DNA of 64,000 bases from Rhizobium sp. CSW-27. Lineage in GTDB: Bacteria; Pseudomonadota; Alphaproteobacteria; Rhizobiales; Rhizobiaceae. Positions within the stretch are counted from its first letter, which is position 1. Each line of letters opens with the position of its first letter. The notes below the pieces were generated by a model that searched no databases, had not been told where the DNA came from, and saw only the letters and a list, made by a program, of their open reading frames with translations. Positions 52,805 to 62,397 of the stretch are shown in pieces. Made by a program: the position numbers and the translations under genes. The stretch is taken from assembly GCF_018760785.1 (NCBI RefSeq), contig NZ_JAHHZO010000013.1, positions 54,623 to 118,622 of the forward strand, in the 5' to 3' direction.

Positions 52805-53200
52805 CTAGCGCGCCATGGCCGGCGTGTCGCGGTTCAGGCCCTTGGCGGCCAGTTCCGCCTCATAATCGCCGAACAGGCGCGCGCCGTCCTCGCCGAGTTC
52901 GCGCAGATAGCGCCAGGTGAAGATGCCGCTGTCGTGCCCGTCATCGAAGGCGATTCGCACTGCATAATTGCCGGCCGCCACCATGTTGCGGATCGCCACC
53001 TGCCGCTTGCCGGGCACCGTCACCTTCTGGCCGGGGCCATGGCCCTGCACCTCGGCGGACGGCGACAGAACCCTGAGCATTTCCGCCGGCAGCGCAAAGC
53101 GCGCGCCGTCGTCGAAGGCAACCGTCAACGTGCGCCGATCCTGCGATACGCGCAGTTCCGTGGGCCAGGCCGTGTCGAAGCTCTCGGTCATCTCATCCAT
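52805..53200 (-). CDS. DUF971 protein (gamma-butyrobetaine hydroxylase N-terminal-like)
   Basis: 131 residues, matching DUF971: AWPTELRVSQDRRTLTVAFDDG near the start and FDDGHDSGIFTWRYLRELG at the end. This small domain occurs alone near Fe-S/Mrp proteins or fused to gamma-butyrobetaine hydroxylase. ATG 53200 is chosen; ATG 53191 is also possible and the frame is open to 53305. It is divergent from moaA. Confidence 0.85.
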   Translation of the reverse strand: MDEMTESFDTAWPTELRVSQDRRTLTVAFDDGARFALPAEMLRVLSPSAEVQGHGPGQKVTVPGKRQVAIRNMVAAGNYAVRIAFDDGHDSGIFTWRYLRELGEDGARLFGDYEAELAAKGLNRDTPAMAR

Positions 53201-53328
53201 CCGTTGTCGAAAGAGAAACATGGAGCACGCCGCGCCGGCTGCAAGAGCGGGGTGCGAACCTCCGTCATCCCTATCCGCCTTGACGCGACCGACTGCAAGA
53301 CCCATTTTGTCTGCACGGAGGACATGCC

Positions 53329-54375
53329 TTGAACAGCCTGGTCAACACGCCCATCGCCCCCGCCCCGCTGCTTGCCGACAGCCGCCCGATGATCGATCCC
53401 TTCGGTCGCGCGGTCACCTATCTGCGCGTCTCGGTGACGGATCGCTGCGATTTCCGCTGCACCTATTGCATGGCGGAAAACATGACCTTCCTGCCGAAGA
53501 AGGATCTTCTGACGCTTGAAGAACTCGACCGGCTCTGTTCCGCCTTCATCGCCAAGGGCGTGCGCAAGCTCCGGCTGACCGGCGGCGAACCGCTGGTGCG
53601 CAAGAACATCATGTTTCTCGTACGCGCGCTCGGCCGCCATATCGAGGCCGGCCATCTCGATGAGCTGACGCTGACCACCAATGGCTCGCAGCTCGCCCGC
53701 CATGCCGCAGAGCTTTACGATTGCGGCGTGCGCCGCATCAACGTCTCGCTCGACACGCTCGATGCGGACAAGTTCCGCGCCATCACCCGCTGGGGCGATC
53801 TCTCCAGGGTGATGGAGGGCATTGAGGCCGCACAGAAAGCCGGGCTGAAGATCAAGCTCAACGCCGTGGCACTGAAGGGCTTCAACGATCATGAGATTGC
53901 GAACATGCTGCGCTTTGCCCACGGGCGCGGCATGGATCTGACGGTGATCGAGACCATGCCGATGGGCGAGATCGACGAGGACCGCACCGACCAGTACATG
54001 CCGCTGTCCGAACTGCGCGCGCGGCTGGAACAGGAGTTCTCGCTGGAGGACATCGCCTACAAGACCGGCGGTCCGGCCCGTTACGTCACCGTGAAGGAAA
54101 CTGGCGGCCGCCTCGGCTTCATTACCCCGATGACGCACAATTTCTGCGAAAGCTGCAACCGGGTGCGCCTCACCTGCACCGGCACGCTCTACATGTGCCT
54201 CGGCCAGAACGATGCCGCCGACCTGCGAACCGCGCTGCGCGCCTCCGACGACGACGCCTATCTGTCGGCCGCCATTGATGAGGCGATCACCCGCAAGCCG
54301 AAGGGCCACGATTTCATCATCGACCGCAACAACCGCCCGGCCGTTGCCCGCCACATGAGCGTCACCGGCGGCTGA
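53329..54375 (+). CDS. moaA: GTP 3',8-cyclase MoaA (molybdenum cofactor synthesis)
   Basis: A radical SAM enzyme that starts Moco synthesis from GTP. 348 residues; the first 4Fe-4S cluster is bound by RCDFRCTYCMA (CxxxCxxC), the C-terminal cluster by CESCNRVRLTCTGTLYMC. The GGEPLVRKN SAM motif is present. TTG 53329 has GGAGG 7 bp upstream. An ATG at 53324 in another frame gives only ATG-CCT-TGA, whose stop overlaps the TTG start. mobA-mobB lie 8 kb downstream. Confidence 0.95.
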   Translation: MNSLVNTPIAPAPLLADSRPMIDPFGRAVTYLRVSVTDRCDFRCTYCMAENMTFLPKKDLLTLEELDRLCSAFIAKGVRKLRLTGGEPLVRKNIMFLVRALGRHIEAGHLDELTLTTNGSQLARHAAELYDCGVRRINVSLDTLDADKFRAITRWGDLSRVMEGIEAAQKAGLKIKLNAVALKGFNDHEIANMLRFAHGRGMDLTVIETMPMGEIDEDRTDQYMPLSELRARLEQEFSLEDIAYKTGGPARYVTVKETGGRLGFITPMTHNFCESCNRVRLTCTGTLYMCLGQNDAADLRTALRASDDDAYLSAAIDEAITRKPKGHDFIIDRNNRPAVARHMSVTGG

Positions 54376-54645
54376 CATCTTTCGGTCGCCGGCCCCCTTC
54401 GCCACACTTTCCCAATAATCACACTTTTGGACCGATTTTCGCCGCCTTTCGGTCGCAGACCGGTCATGGCTGGCGATGCCATTGCAGCCGTTACGCGGTT
54501 CCCGCTCCTTTGCGGCGCCCTGTGCCGCTGTTTCGGCATCGTCAGCAGCCAAGAACCAGAAGCCCCCTTCCGCCCCATGCGGCTCTCCAGCCGGTTTCCC
54601 CAACCGGACGCCTCATCGGCATTCCTCATTGCAAGGAGAACGGTC

Positions 54646-55944
54646 GTGAGTGAAACACGCACCGAAACGATCAAGACCGTGCTGCGCGTCACGAGCGGCA
54701 ACTTTCTCGAAATGTTCGATTTCTTCCTGTTCGGTATCTATGCCGCGCATATCGCCGCCACCTTCTTCCCGAACGAAAACCCGTTCGTCTCGCTGATGGC
54801 AACCTTCCTCAGCTTTGCCGCGGGCTTCATCATGCGCCCGATCGGCGCGCTGACGCTCGGCCCCTATATCGACCGCATCGGCCGCCGCAAGGGCCTCATC
54901 GTCACGCTCGTCATCATGGCCATGGGCACCATCCTGATCGCCTTCGTGCCGGGTTACGCGACGATCGGCATCGCCGCGCCGCTGCTCGTGCTGATCGGCC
55001 GGCTGCTGCAGGGTTTTTCAGCCGGCGTGGAGCTTGGCGGCGTCTCGGTCTACCTGTCGGAAATGGCGACGCCGGGCAACAAGGGCTTCTATGTCAGCTG
55101 GCAGTCGGCCAGCCAGCAGGTGGCGATCATCGTCGCGGCCCTGCTCGGCTATCTCATCAACCACCTGCTGATGTCACAGCAGATCTCCGACTGGGGATGG
55201 CGCATTCCCTTCTTCATCGGCAGCATGATCATCCCCTTCATCTTCGTCATCCGCCGCTCGCTGCAGGAAACCAGGGAATTCTCCGAGCGCCGGCACCAGC
55301 CGACCACGCGGGAAATCTTTCGCACCCTGTTCGGAAACTGGCCCGTGGTGCTGGGCGGCGTCGGCATGGTGATGATGACCACCGTCTCCTTCTACCTCAT
55401 CACCGTCTATACGCCCTCCTTCGGGCGGACGGTACTGCACCTGACGGAATCGCAGGCGCTGCTCGTCACCATGGCGGTCGGCCTGTCGAATTTCATCTGG
55501 CTGCCGATTGCCGGCGCCGTCTCCGACCGTATTGGCCGCAGGGCGATCCTGCTTACCTTCACGCTGCTGGCGATCCTCACCGTCTATCCGGCGCTCTCCT
55601 GGCTGGTGGCCAACATCACCTTCGGCCACATGTTGCTGGTCGAGCTCTGGCTGTCCTTCATCTACGCCTGGTATAACGGTGCGATGGTCGTGGCGCTGAC
55701 CGAGGTCGTGCCCGTCACGGTGCGCACCGCCGGCTTCTCGCTGGCCTACAGCCTTGCCACCACGCTCGGCGGTTCGTCGCTCGCCATCTCCACCTTCGCC
55801 ATCGAGGTGACCGGCGACAAGGCCGCCCCCGGCTACTGGATGAGCTTTGCGGCGATCTGTGGTCTTGCGGCGACGCTCTTCCTCTATCGCCGCAAGGGCG
55901 CCGCCGCACCGGAAACCACGTCTGCCGCTGCTCCGCGCAGCTGA
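54646..55944 (+). CDS. MFS metabolite:H+ symporter (citrate/tricarballylate-like)
   Basis: 432 residues with ~12 hydrophobic helices, beginning TSGNFLEMFDFFLFGIYAAHI and carrying YIDRIGRRKGLIVTLVIMAMG (motif A) and RLLQGFSAGVELGGVSVYL, the signatures of the metabolite:H+ symporter group that includes CitA and ShiA. It probably imports a di- or tricarboxylate; the exact substrate is unknown. GTG 54646 has AAGGAG 7 bp upstream. Confidence 0.85.
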   Translation: MSETRTETIKTVLRVTSGNFLEMFDFFLFGIYAAHIAATFFPNENPFVSLMATFLSFAAGFIMRPIGALTLGPYIDRIGRRKGLIVTLVIMAMGTILIAFVPGYATIGIAAPLLVLIGRLLQGFSAGVELGGVSVYLSEMATPGNKGFYVSWQSASQQVAIIVAALLGYLINHLLMSQQISDWGWRIPFFIGSMIIPFIFVIRRSLQETREFSERRHQPTTREIFRTLFGNWPVVLGGVGMVMMTTVSFYLITVYTPSFGRTVLHLTESQALLVTMAVGLSNFIWLPIAGAVSDRIGRRAILLTFTLLAILTVYPALSWLVANITFGHMLLVELWLSFIYAWYNGAMVVALTEVVPVTVRTAGFSLAYSLATTLGGSSLAISTFAIEVTGDKAAPGYWMSFAAICGLAATLFLYRRKGAAAPETTSAAAPRS

Positions 55945-55998
55945 CCGACCGGGCGCATCACTGCATGCGCCCCGGACCGCTGTTGCCCATGACAGCGT

Positions 55999-56032
55999 CA
56001 AGGGGGAAGCGGCCTGCAACCGCTCCCCCTTG
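55999..56032 (+). terminator. Hairpin after MFS symporter gene
   Basis: Stem CAAGGGGGA-GCGG / CCGC-TCCCCCTTG with one bulged A and a 7-nt loop, 54 bp past the stop; no clear T-run follows. Confidence 0.45.
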
Positions 56033-56121
56033 CGCCTGTCAGATCGGCCGGACAGTGCACGCAGCACTGGCGCGCCCGGTCCCGGCATGGCGCTGACTGG
56101 CTGCAAGGGCTACGATCCTGT

Positions 56122-56580
56122 ATGGGCTGGGACATGACCGACGCGCCTCCTACCGACCACACCCGGCTTTCCGCCCCTGCGCCGCTGGCGGACCGCAGCT
56201 GCGGCACCTGCACGCTCTGCTGCGACCTGCCGGAGATCGAGGCACTGCAGAAGCCGGCAAACCGGCTCTGTCGCCACGCCATCCCCCACAAGGGCTGCAG
56301 CATCTATGAAAGCCGCCCTCCGCTTTGCCGCGACTTCCTCTGTCTCTGGCGCACCAGCGAGACGCTCGGCCCCGAATGGCAGCCGGACAGGGCCGGGCTG
56401 ATGATCTACCGACAGGGGCCGCAGACGACCGTCCTCGTCCATCCCGACCATCCGGGTGCCGCCAGCCGCGAGCCCTATGCCAGCGGGCTCCAGACGCTTG
56501 CCCGGCAGGCGGAGGCCGCTGGCGGCTATCTCATCGTCTTTGTCGGAGAGAAAGTGACGCGGCTATACCCGAGCGCATGA
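56122..56580 (+). CDS. YkgJ-like cysteine-cluster protein
   Basis: 152 residues. The CGTCTLCCDLPEIEAL start and the later CRHAI, KGCSIYESRPPLCRDF and LCLW cysteines match the YkgJ/UPF0153 family, which binds Zn or Fe-S. Function is not known. ATG 56134 (MTDAPPTDHT) is an alternative start. It is convergent with the metzincin-like gene, 26 bp away. Confidence 0.8.
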   Translation: MGWDMTDAPPTDHTRLSAPAPLADRSCGTCTLCCDLPEIEALQKPANRLCRHAIPHKGCSIYESRPPLCRDFLCLWRTSETLGPEWQPDRAGLMIYRQGPQTTVLVHPDHPGAASREPYASGLQTLARQAEAAGGYLIVFVGEKVTRLYPSA

Positions 56581-56606
56581 ATCGGCAGGCGCCTCACGCA
56601 CAGCCG

Positions 56607-57248
56607 CTATGCCGCATACTCGTCGCCCGGCGAAAGCTGGTAGAGCCTCACCAGCGCCGCCCAGAACGCATAGTCCACGGCGGGAGCACCATCAGGCTCG
56701 GCGAAGCCCGGAAAATGATCCCCCAGCCCCAGCGCATGGCCGAACTCGTGAACCACCTGGTCGAAGGTCGCCTGGTGACCGGCAGACGAATCGATGCGAA
56801 CGCATAGCGGCCTCTGGAAATGCCCCTGCTCGTCGACCGTGTCCTCATCCCAACCGGTTTCATCCGTAAGACCGCTGACATTGCCGATACAGATCTCATG
56901 CGGTCGTTTGGAACTTCCCGCCGCGGTTCCGAGGCTGACAACGAGGCCAGCCCGTGGCGCGACAGCACGCCCCAGACCTGGGACTGCGTAAAAGACAGAA
57001 CGTTCAAGAACCTTATTGATGAGCGCCACAGCCGCCCCGGCTCGCGCATCATTGGCGAGAAAGACGGGGATCGGTCCCTCGTCAAGCGCCCAGCGTTTCA
57101 CCCTGCCCGGCAGGAAATCTCTCAGATTCGATTGATTCGGAGAGCCATTGCTTCGCGACAGGATGGCGTCGATATCGTCAGGAAAGCGCTTTTCGTTCAG
57201 CCATCGTTCGGCCGACCGGAACGCGACGGAGGTCCTGAAATCGCTCAC
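56607..57248 (-). CDS. Metzincin-like putative zinc protease, coupled to chemoreceptor gene
   Basis: 213 residues from GTG 57248 (ATG 57257 is an alternative); GTGA overlaps the chemoreceptor stop, with AAGGG 9 bp upstream. Near the C-terminus is VVHEFGHALGLGDHF, an HExxHxxGxx(D/H) zinc motif (H167, E168, H171; third ligand D177 or H178). The body (RWALDEGPIPVFL ... LVVSLG) resembles matrixin-like proteins. The Met-turn methionine expected ~10-20 residues later is absent (GAPAVDYAFW). There is no signal peptide or membrane helix, so it may be cytoplasmic, unlike most metzincins. Base use looks less GC-rich than its neighbours. Confidence 0.65.
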   Translation of the reverse strand: MSDFRTSVAFRSAERWLNEKRFPDDIDAILSRSNGSPNQSNLRDFLPGRVKRWALDEGPIPVFLANDARAGAAVALINKVLERSVFYAVPGLGRAVAPRAGLVVSLGTAAGSSKRPHEICIGNVSGLTDETGWDEDTVDEQGHFQRPLCVRIDSSAGHQATFDQVVHEFGHALGLGDHFPGFAEPDGAPAVDYAFWAALVRLYQLSPGDEYAA

Positions 57249-59779
57249 GCCGCCCATCCCTTGCGCATCGGACCCGCACCCGGCTCACCGGTGCGAAAAT
57301 GCTCGATCTTCTCCGACAGCGCCTCGACGCGGCCGCGCAGGCCGTGGATCTCGGCGGTGTTTTCCTCGACCATTGCGGCGTTGCGCTGGGTGATCATCTC
57401 CACCTCGCCAAGCGCCTGCGACACCTCGCCGATACCGACCGACTGTTCGCCGGTCGCGGCCGAAATGTCGGAGACCAGCGTCTGCACCGTGGCAATGTGC
57501 GAGATGATCTCGGTCAGCGCGCTGCCGGTCTGCTCCACCAGATGCACGCCGTTTTCCACCTGCTCGGCACTCGCCGAAATGAGCCCCTTGATCTCTCTTG
57601 CGGCATTGGCGCAGCGCTGCGCCAGCTCGCGCACCTCCTGTGCCACCACGGCAAAGCCTCGCCCCGCCTCGCCGGCGCGTGCCGCCTCTACGCCGGCATT
57701 GAGCGCCAGCAGATTGGTCTGGAAAGCGATCTCGTCGATGACGCCGATGATGGTGGAGATCTTTTCCGAGGAGCGGCTGATCTCGCCCATCGCCGCGATC
57801 GCATTCGTCACCACCTGGCCGGATTGCGTGGCGAAGGCCTCGGTCTGGTTGACCGACCGGGCGGTGCGCTGCGCGCTGCCGGCGGTGGACTTGACGAGCT
57901 CGCTCAGCTGCCGCAGCGCCCGCGTCGATTGCTCCAGCGCCGCCGCCTGCTGCTCGGTGCGCCGAGCCAGATCGTCGGCGGAGGCGGCGAGATTGCCGGT
58001 GCCGCTGTTGATGTCGTCGGCGACGGCCCGCACATCGGCAAGCGTCGCCCGCAGCGTGCGCACGGCCTGGTTATAGGTGCGCGCCATGTCGACGAAATCC
58101 TCCGGCAGGCTCTCGCTCATCTCCTGCTCCAGGTCGCCGCCGGCCAGTCGTTGCAGAACCTCGGAGAGGGCCGACAGCGCCTGACGCTGCTCGTTGCTGA
58201 TACGGGCGCGTTCGGCCGCCCGCCGCTCGGCCTCCTGGCTGGAGGCTTCGCGCGCGGCCGATGCCTCCTGCTCCAGCCGGATGTTTTCGAGCGCCGCATC
58301 GCGGAACACGCTGACGGACCGCACCATGTCGCCGATCTCGTCGCCGCGTTCCCGCCCGTCGATCTTCACCTCCAGATCGCCATTGGCCAGCCGCGTCATG
58401 ATCTCCGTCACCCGGCGCAGCGGCCCGCGCAGCGTTTCCACCAGCATCAGGGCGCCGATGATCGCCAGAACGGTGCCGATCACGGTTGCCGCCAGAGACA
58501 GGTTGGCAGACATCGCGCTGTCCTGCTTGCCGGCCTCCTGCGCCTCCGCCACGAAGGTCTTGAGGCCCTGCATGCCGGCCGTCAGCGTCTCTTCTGTCGC
58601 GGCGCGCGCGCTCTTCCACTGGCTGGCGAGATCGAGCAGCTGCTGCGCGCTGCCGGTCAGCCGGTCGAGGATCGGCAGCATCTGCGGCGCGAAATCCTTC
58701 ATCGCCTGTTTTTTCTGGCCGAGTTCGGAGACACGGGCGCTCGCCGCCTTCAGGGCCTCGATATCGTCCAGCACGTCCTTGCGCGCCTCCTCGCTCGGCT
58801 GCACCCGCAGGCGCTCCACATGCAGCTGCAGCAGGTCGTTGAGGCGCAGAGCCTCGCTCAGTTCCGTCACCAGCGCGCGGTTGATCTGCAGGTCGCCTTC
58901 CAGGTTGGCGAAGCGGTCGGCGGCATTGGAGGTGCTCTTTTCCATCTCGCTGCGATAGACATCGCGCACCGGCAGCAGCGCGGCCACCGCCTGGCGGATT
59001 GCGGCGGCCTTTTCCGCCGGCGGCTGGTCGGCCCTGATCAGCCGGTCCAGATCCAGCGCCTGCGCCTTCAGTGGCTCCAGCATGCGCTCCACCTTGGAGG
59101 TTCCCCTGCCGGCCACCTTGTCGAATTCCTTGATCAGCACGCCGAGATAGGTGCCGGCAGCGCGCGGCAGGGTGGCATCGTCATCGACGCTGCGGATCGA
59201 ATCGGCGAGGTTGTCGATGCGCGCCGCCATGCTCTTCAGCACGAAGGCATCGAACAGGGCACCCTTGGCGAATTTCTCCTTGGCCTCGCCCTCCTTGCGC
59301 ACGCCCTCGAACTGGGCGCTGACGCCCGCCGCCAGCCCGCGGATCTCGTTGACGCTGTCTGCCATGGCCTGCTCGGTCTGCGTCATGCGGCGCTCGATCG
59401 CCCAGAGGCCCGCCGTCTTGTCGCGAAGCGCCGGCGCCGTCTGCTGCACCGCCGCAAGGCGCGCGCGGTCGGCTTCGTTCGCCACCAGGCCTTCCAGCGC
59501 CGTGATACCGCTATCTTGCCGCTCGATCGCATCCTGCAGCCCCTTCAGCGTCGCGGCATCGGGCGTGGCGAGAAAGCCGAGCAGCGCGCCCTGCAGCCGT
59601 TCGAAATCACCGATGTTCTCGATGGTGGCGCGGGTCACGGTCATGTGGCCGTTCAGCATGCGCGCGGTGTAGAAGCCGGCCAGGCCGACGCCGGCAATGA
59701 GAAGCACAAGCGGCACGACGAAGAGCAGGACCTTGGTGACGATCCGGCGGCTCTGGAGAAGACGATCCAGGAATGACAT
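57245..59779 (-). CDS. Methyl-accepting chemotaxis protein
   Basis: 844 residues. One membrane helix near the N-terminus (VTKVLLFVVPLVLLIAGVGLAGF) and a second around 430-450 (SLAATVIGTVLAIIGALMLVE) flank a ~390-residue, mostly helical periplasmic domain. A HAMP domain (~450-505) and the signalling hairpin follow, with the tip DEIAFQTNLLALNAGVEAARAG. There is no C-terminal CheR/CheB tethering pentapeptide. Ligand unknown; no cheA or cheW nearby. The gene stop overlaps the start of the metzincin-like gene. Confidence 0.93.
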   Translation of the reverse strand: MSFLDRLLQSRRIVTKVLLFVVPLVLLIAGVGLAGFYTARMLNGHMTVTRATIENIGDFERLQGALLGFLATPDAATLKGLQDAIERQDSGITALEGLVANEADRARLAAVQQTAPALRDKTAGLWAIERRMTQTEQAMADSVNEIRGLAAGVSAQFEGVRKEGEAKEKFAKGALFDAFVLKSMAARIDNLADSIRSVDDDATLPRAAGTYLGVLIKEFDKVAGRGTSKVERMLEPLKAQALDLDRLIRADQPPAEKAAAIRQAVAALLPVRDVYRSEMEKSTSNAADRFANLEGDLQINRALVTELSEALRLNDLLQLHVERLRVQPSEEARKDVLDDIEALKAASARVSELGQKKQAMKDFAPQMLPILDRLTGSAQQLLDLASQWKSARAATEETLTAGMQGLKTFVAEAQEAGKQDSAMSANLSLAATVIGTVLAIIGALMLVETLRGPLRRVTEIMTRLANGDLEVKIDGRERGDEIGDMVRSVSVFRDAALENIRLEQEASAAREASSQEAERRAAERARISNEQRQALSALSEVLQRLAGGDLEQEMSESLPEDFVDMARTYNQAVRTLRATLADVRAVADDINSGTGNLAASADDLARRTEQQAAALEQSTRALRQLSELVKSTAGSAQRTARSVNQTEAFATQSGQVVTNAIAAMGEISRSSEKISTIIGVIDEIAFQTNLLALNAGVEAARAGEAGRGFAVVAQEVRELAQRCANAAREIKGLISASAEQVENGVHLVEQTGSALTEIISHIATVQTLVSDISAATGEQSVGIGEVSQALGEVEMITQRNAAMVEENTAEIHGLRGRVEALSEKIEHFRTGEPGAGPMRKGWAA

Positions 59780-60020
59780 TGCACCTCCCCGTGCGTGGCG
59801 AACCGGCGACCGATCATCGGCGCCGAACGCGAGTCATCCCTCATCATGCGGGCATGGGCGAAAAAATGGCCCCCAAAGCTTGCACATCGGTTAACGCCTG
59901 ACGCATCTGTCCCGGATCCGGCAAAAAGACGAGTTGCGATCGCAATTGCGCGCACCGCAAGGGTGGCAGGACCGGCCTTTGTGCTTTAAGCCTTCGCTAA
60001 AGCAGTCTAGGGAATCGGAA

Positions 60021-60926
60021 ATGCCATTGTCGCAGAACGCGCGAGGCGCCGTGATGATGACGCTCGCCATGGGTGTCTTCACCACCAATGATGCCTTCGT
60101 GAAACTCGTCACGCCGGAGATGAATGTCGGGCAGATCATGTTCATCCGCGGCATGATGACGACCGCGATGCTGCTGCTGCTGGCCCGCCACCTGGGCGTT
60201 CTGGCCGAAATCCGGCAGATGCTGCATCCGAAGGTGATCCTGCGTTCCGCCTTCGAGATCGGCGCGGCGATCACCTATATCTCGGCGCTCGCCCATATCG
60301 ATCTGGCGGTCGCCGCCACCATCCTTCTGTCGCTGCCGCTGGCGGTGACCTTCGGCGCATGGCTGTTCTTCAAGGAGCCGGTCGGCTGGCGGCGCTGGTC
60401 GGCGATCCTGGTCGGCTTCGCCGGCGTGCTGGTGGTGCTTCGGCCAAGCCCGGAGGATTTCGTGCCAGCCTCGCTGCTGGCCGTGGTGGCCGTCTTCTTC
60501 ACCGCCGGGCGCGATCTGACCACGCGGCGGCTGCCGGCCGCGCTGCCCACCCTGCTCGTCTCGCTGTTCGCGGCGCTGACGAACACGCTGTTCGGAGCGG
60601 CCCTGATCGTGCCGTTCGGCGGCTGGAGCCCGGTGAGCGGTGCAGCCCTCATGCATCTCGCGGTCGCGGCCGTGTTGCTGCTGGCGGGCTATCAGACCAT
60701 CGTCATCGCCATGCGTTCCGGCGAGATTTCGGTGGTTGCCCCCTTCCGCTATACGAGCCTGATCTTTTCGCTGAGCCTCGGCTTCTATTTCTTCGGCGAG
60801 AGACCGGATGCCTATATGGCAATCGGCGCGAGCCTCATCGTCGCATCCGGTCTCTACGCCTTCTATCGCGAAAAGCGGCGCGCCAGCCCGCTCGCCTCGG
60901 CAACCGAACCGCGCATGCCGCATTGA
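60021..60926 (+). CDS. EamA/DMT-superfamily transporter
   Basis: 301 residues with about ten membrane helices in two EamA repeats. It begins LSQNARGAVMMTLAMGVFTTNDAFVKL and includes VGFAGVLVVLRPSPEDF and APFRYTSLIFSLSLGFYFFGERPD, typical of drug/metabolite exporters. ATG 60021 is chosen; the frame opens at 59934. It is divergent from the chemoreceptor gene. Substrate unknown. Confidence 0.85.
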   Translation: MPLSQNARGAVMMTLAMGVFTTNDAFVKLVTPEMNVGQIMFIRGMMTTAMLLLLARHLGVLAEIRQMLHPKVILRSAFEIGAAITYISALAHIDLAVAATILLSLPLAVTFGAWLFFKEPVGWRRWSAILVGFAGVLVVLRPSPEDFVPASLLAVVAVFFTAGRDLTTRRLPAALPTLLVSLFAALTNTLFGAALIVPFGGWSPVSGAALMHLAVAAVLLLAGYQTIVIAMRSGEISVVAPFRYTSLIFSLSLGFYFFGERPDAYMAIGASLIVASGLYAFYREKRRASPLASATEPRMPH

Positions 60927-60976
60927 AGGCGATGCGGCCACGGCAAGGTGGCGCGAAAGCCAGGGAGATCGCGACG

Positions 60977-61618
60977 ATGAACGGTGACCAGCTCCTCAAC
61001 CCTCCGGGCGTGATCCTGGCCGGCGGACGCTCGCGCCGCATGGGACAGGACAAGGCGACGGTGCTGCTCGGCAGCCGGACGCTTCTGGAACATGTGGTCG
61101 CCCGCATCCGCCCGCAGGTCTGCGCGCTGGCCCTCAATGTCCCGCAGGGCAGCGCGGCGGGCAACAGTGCGGCGGCCCTGCCGCGGGTGCCGGATACGCT
61201 GCCCGGCCGGCGCGGGCCGCTGGCCGGCATTCTCGCCGCCATGCGCCACACGGCCGCGCATCATCCGCATGTCACCCATGTTCTGACGGTACCGATCGAC
61301 AGTCCCTTCCTGCCGAAGGACCTGATGGCCCGGCTGGCAGAGCATGCCGCCTCCAGCGAGGCGATCGCGATTGCATCCTCCGACGGTCATCTGCATCCGG
61401 TCTGCGGCCTCTGGCCCGTCTCGCTGGCCGGGAGGCTGCAGGCCTTTCTCGATGGGCCGGAGGAGCCAAGGGTCAGGAGCTTTCTCGAGGGGCAGAAGAC
61501 CTCCGTCGTCGAGTTCGACTTGGCTGTGACCGCCCTCGGCCCCCTCGACCCCTTCCTCAATCTCAACACGCCGGAGGATCTGGAGATCGCCCGGCGGTTT
61601 CTGGAAACACATCCATGA
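60977..61618 (+). CDS. mobA: Molybdenum cofactor guanylyltransferase
   Basis: MobA adds GMP from GTP to Mo-molybdopterin to make MGD. 213 residues with the nucleotide-binding signature VILAGGRSRRMGQDKA, GRRGPLAGILAAM, and TVPIDSPFLPKDL. ATG 60977 is preceded by AGGGAG. The last 4 bp (ATGA) overlap mobB, so the pair is probably translationally coupled. Confidence 0.94.
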   Translation: MNGDQLLNPPGVILAGGRSRRMGQDKATVLLGSRTLLEHVVARIRPQVCALALNVPQGSAAGNSAAALPRVPDTLPGRRGPLAGILAAMRHTAAHHPHVTHVLTVPIDSPFLPKDLMARLAEHAASSEAIAIASSDGHLHPVCGLWPVSLAGRLQAFLDGPEEPRVRSFLEGQKTSVVEFDLAVTALGPLDPFLNLNTPEDLEIARRFLETHP

Positions 61619-62130
61619 GCGACAGCAGGCCAAAGGTGTTCGGCATTGCCGGCTGGAAGAATTCCGGCAAGACCGGCCTTGCCGTGCGGCTGGTGAGCGA
61701 ACTCACCGCCCGCGGCTTCACGGTCTCCACCATCAAGCATGCCCACCACGATTTCGACATCGACAGGGTGGGCGCCGACAGCTACCGCCACCGGCAGGCC
61801 GGCGCGCATGAGGTGGCGCTGGTCTCCGGTACGCGCTTTGCCATCATGCACGAGTTGCGCGGCGCCCCGGAACCGAGTTTCGAGGAGATCCTGTCGCGCC
61901 TCGCCCCTTGCGACCTCGTGCTGATCGAGGGCTACAAGCGCGAACCGGTGCCGAAGATCGAGGCGCGGCGGCTGGAGTCGGCAAGGCGCGAGCCACTTGC
62001 CCCGACCGACCCGCACATCGCCGCAATTGCCGCCGACCATCCGGTGGACGAGACCCACCTGCCCGTCTTCGATCTCAACGACACCGGCGCCATTGCCGAT
62101 TTCGTGCTGACGGTGACGGGGTTGCGATAG
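61615..62130 (+). CDS. mobB: Molybdopterin-guanine dinucleotide biosynthesis protein MobB
   Basis: 171 residues; a P-loop GTPase-like protein with FGIAGWKNSGKTGLA, STIKHAHHDFDIDRVGADSYRH and LVLIEGYKREPVPKIE, the MobB family set. It assists MobA in MGD formation and is not essential in E. coli. It starts inside the mobA stop, and a strong terminator hairpin follows. Confidence 0.93.
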   Translation: MSDSRPKVFGIAGWKNSGKTGLAVRLVSELTARGFTVSTIKHAHHDFDIDRVGADSYRHRQAGAHEVALVSGTRFAIMHELRGAPEPSFEEILSRLAPCDLVLIEGYKREPVPKIEARRLESARREPLAPTDPHIAAIAADHPVDETHLPVFDLNDTGAIADFVLTVTGLR

Positions 62131-62343
62131 GGCCAACGGGTCTGCACGGGGAAAGCCTCGATGTGGATGACAGCATCGCAGGCCCGATGAGCGGCGTCTT
62201 CGGGTCGCGGACAGTCGTGCAGGCGCACCGAAAGGGCGGCCAAGCTCGTTTCGAGGCCAAGGCCGCCGCCAGCCGCGCCAATGGCGCCACGGGCGGGCGG
62301 CCCCGAAATTCCCCCCACCGATCTGTTGCTGAAACCCAAGCAG

Positions 62344-62373
62344 AACGGCCGCCGGATCGCTCCGGCGGCCGTT
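62344..62373. terminator. Hairpin between convergent mobB and OmpA-family genes
   Basis: A 13-bp perfect stem (AACGGCCGCCGGA / TCCGGCGGCCGTT) with loop TCGC. The plus side ends in TTT, the minus side in TTCT, so it could terminate both genes. The remaining 62131-62343 stretch holds nothing I recognise. Confidence 0.6.
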
Positions 62374-62397
62374 TCAATCGCTGTGTCTATCGACCCT

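Noticed and set aside
53200..53328. Possible molybdenum cofactor riboswitch before moaA
   Set aside because: The gap is only 128 bp, shared with a divergent gene, and I see no conserved multi-hairpin structure. Moco riboswitches are also not typical of rhizobia.
57299..59776. 825-residue plus-strand ORF opposite the chemoreceptor
   Set aside because: Leu/His/Arg-rich shadow of the chemoreceptor gene, with no domain and no ribosome site.
60359..60976. Long in-frame extension upstream of mobA
   Set aside because: It overlaps the transporter gene in another frame. The MobA signature starts right after the ATG at 60977, which has its own ribosome site.
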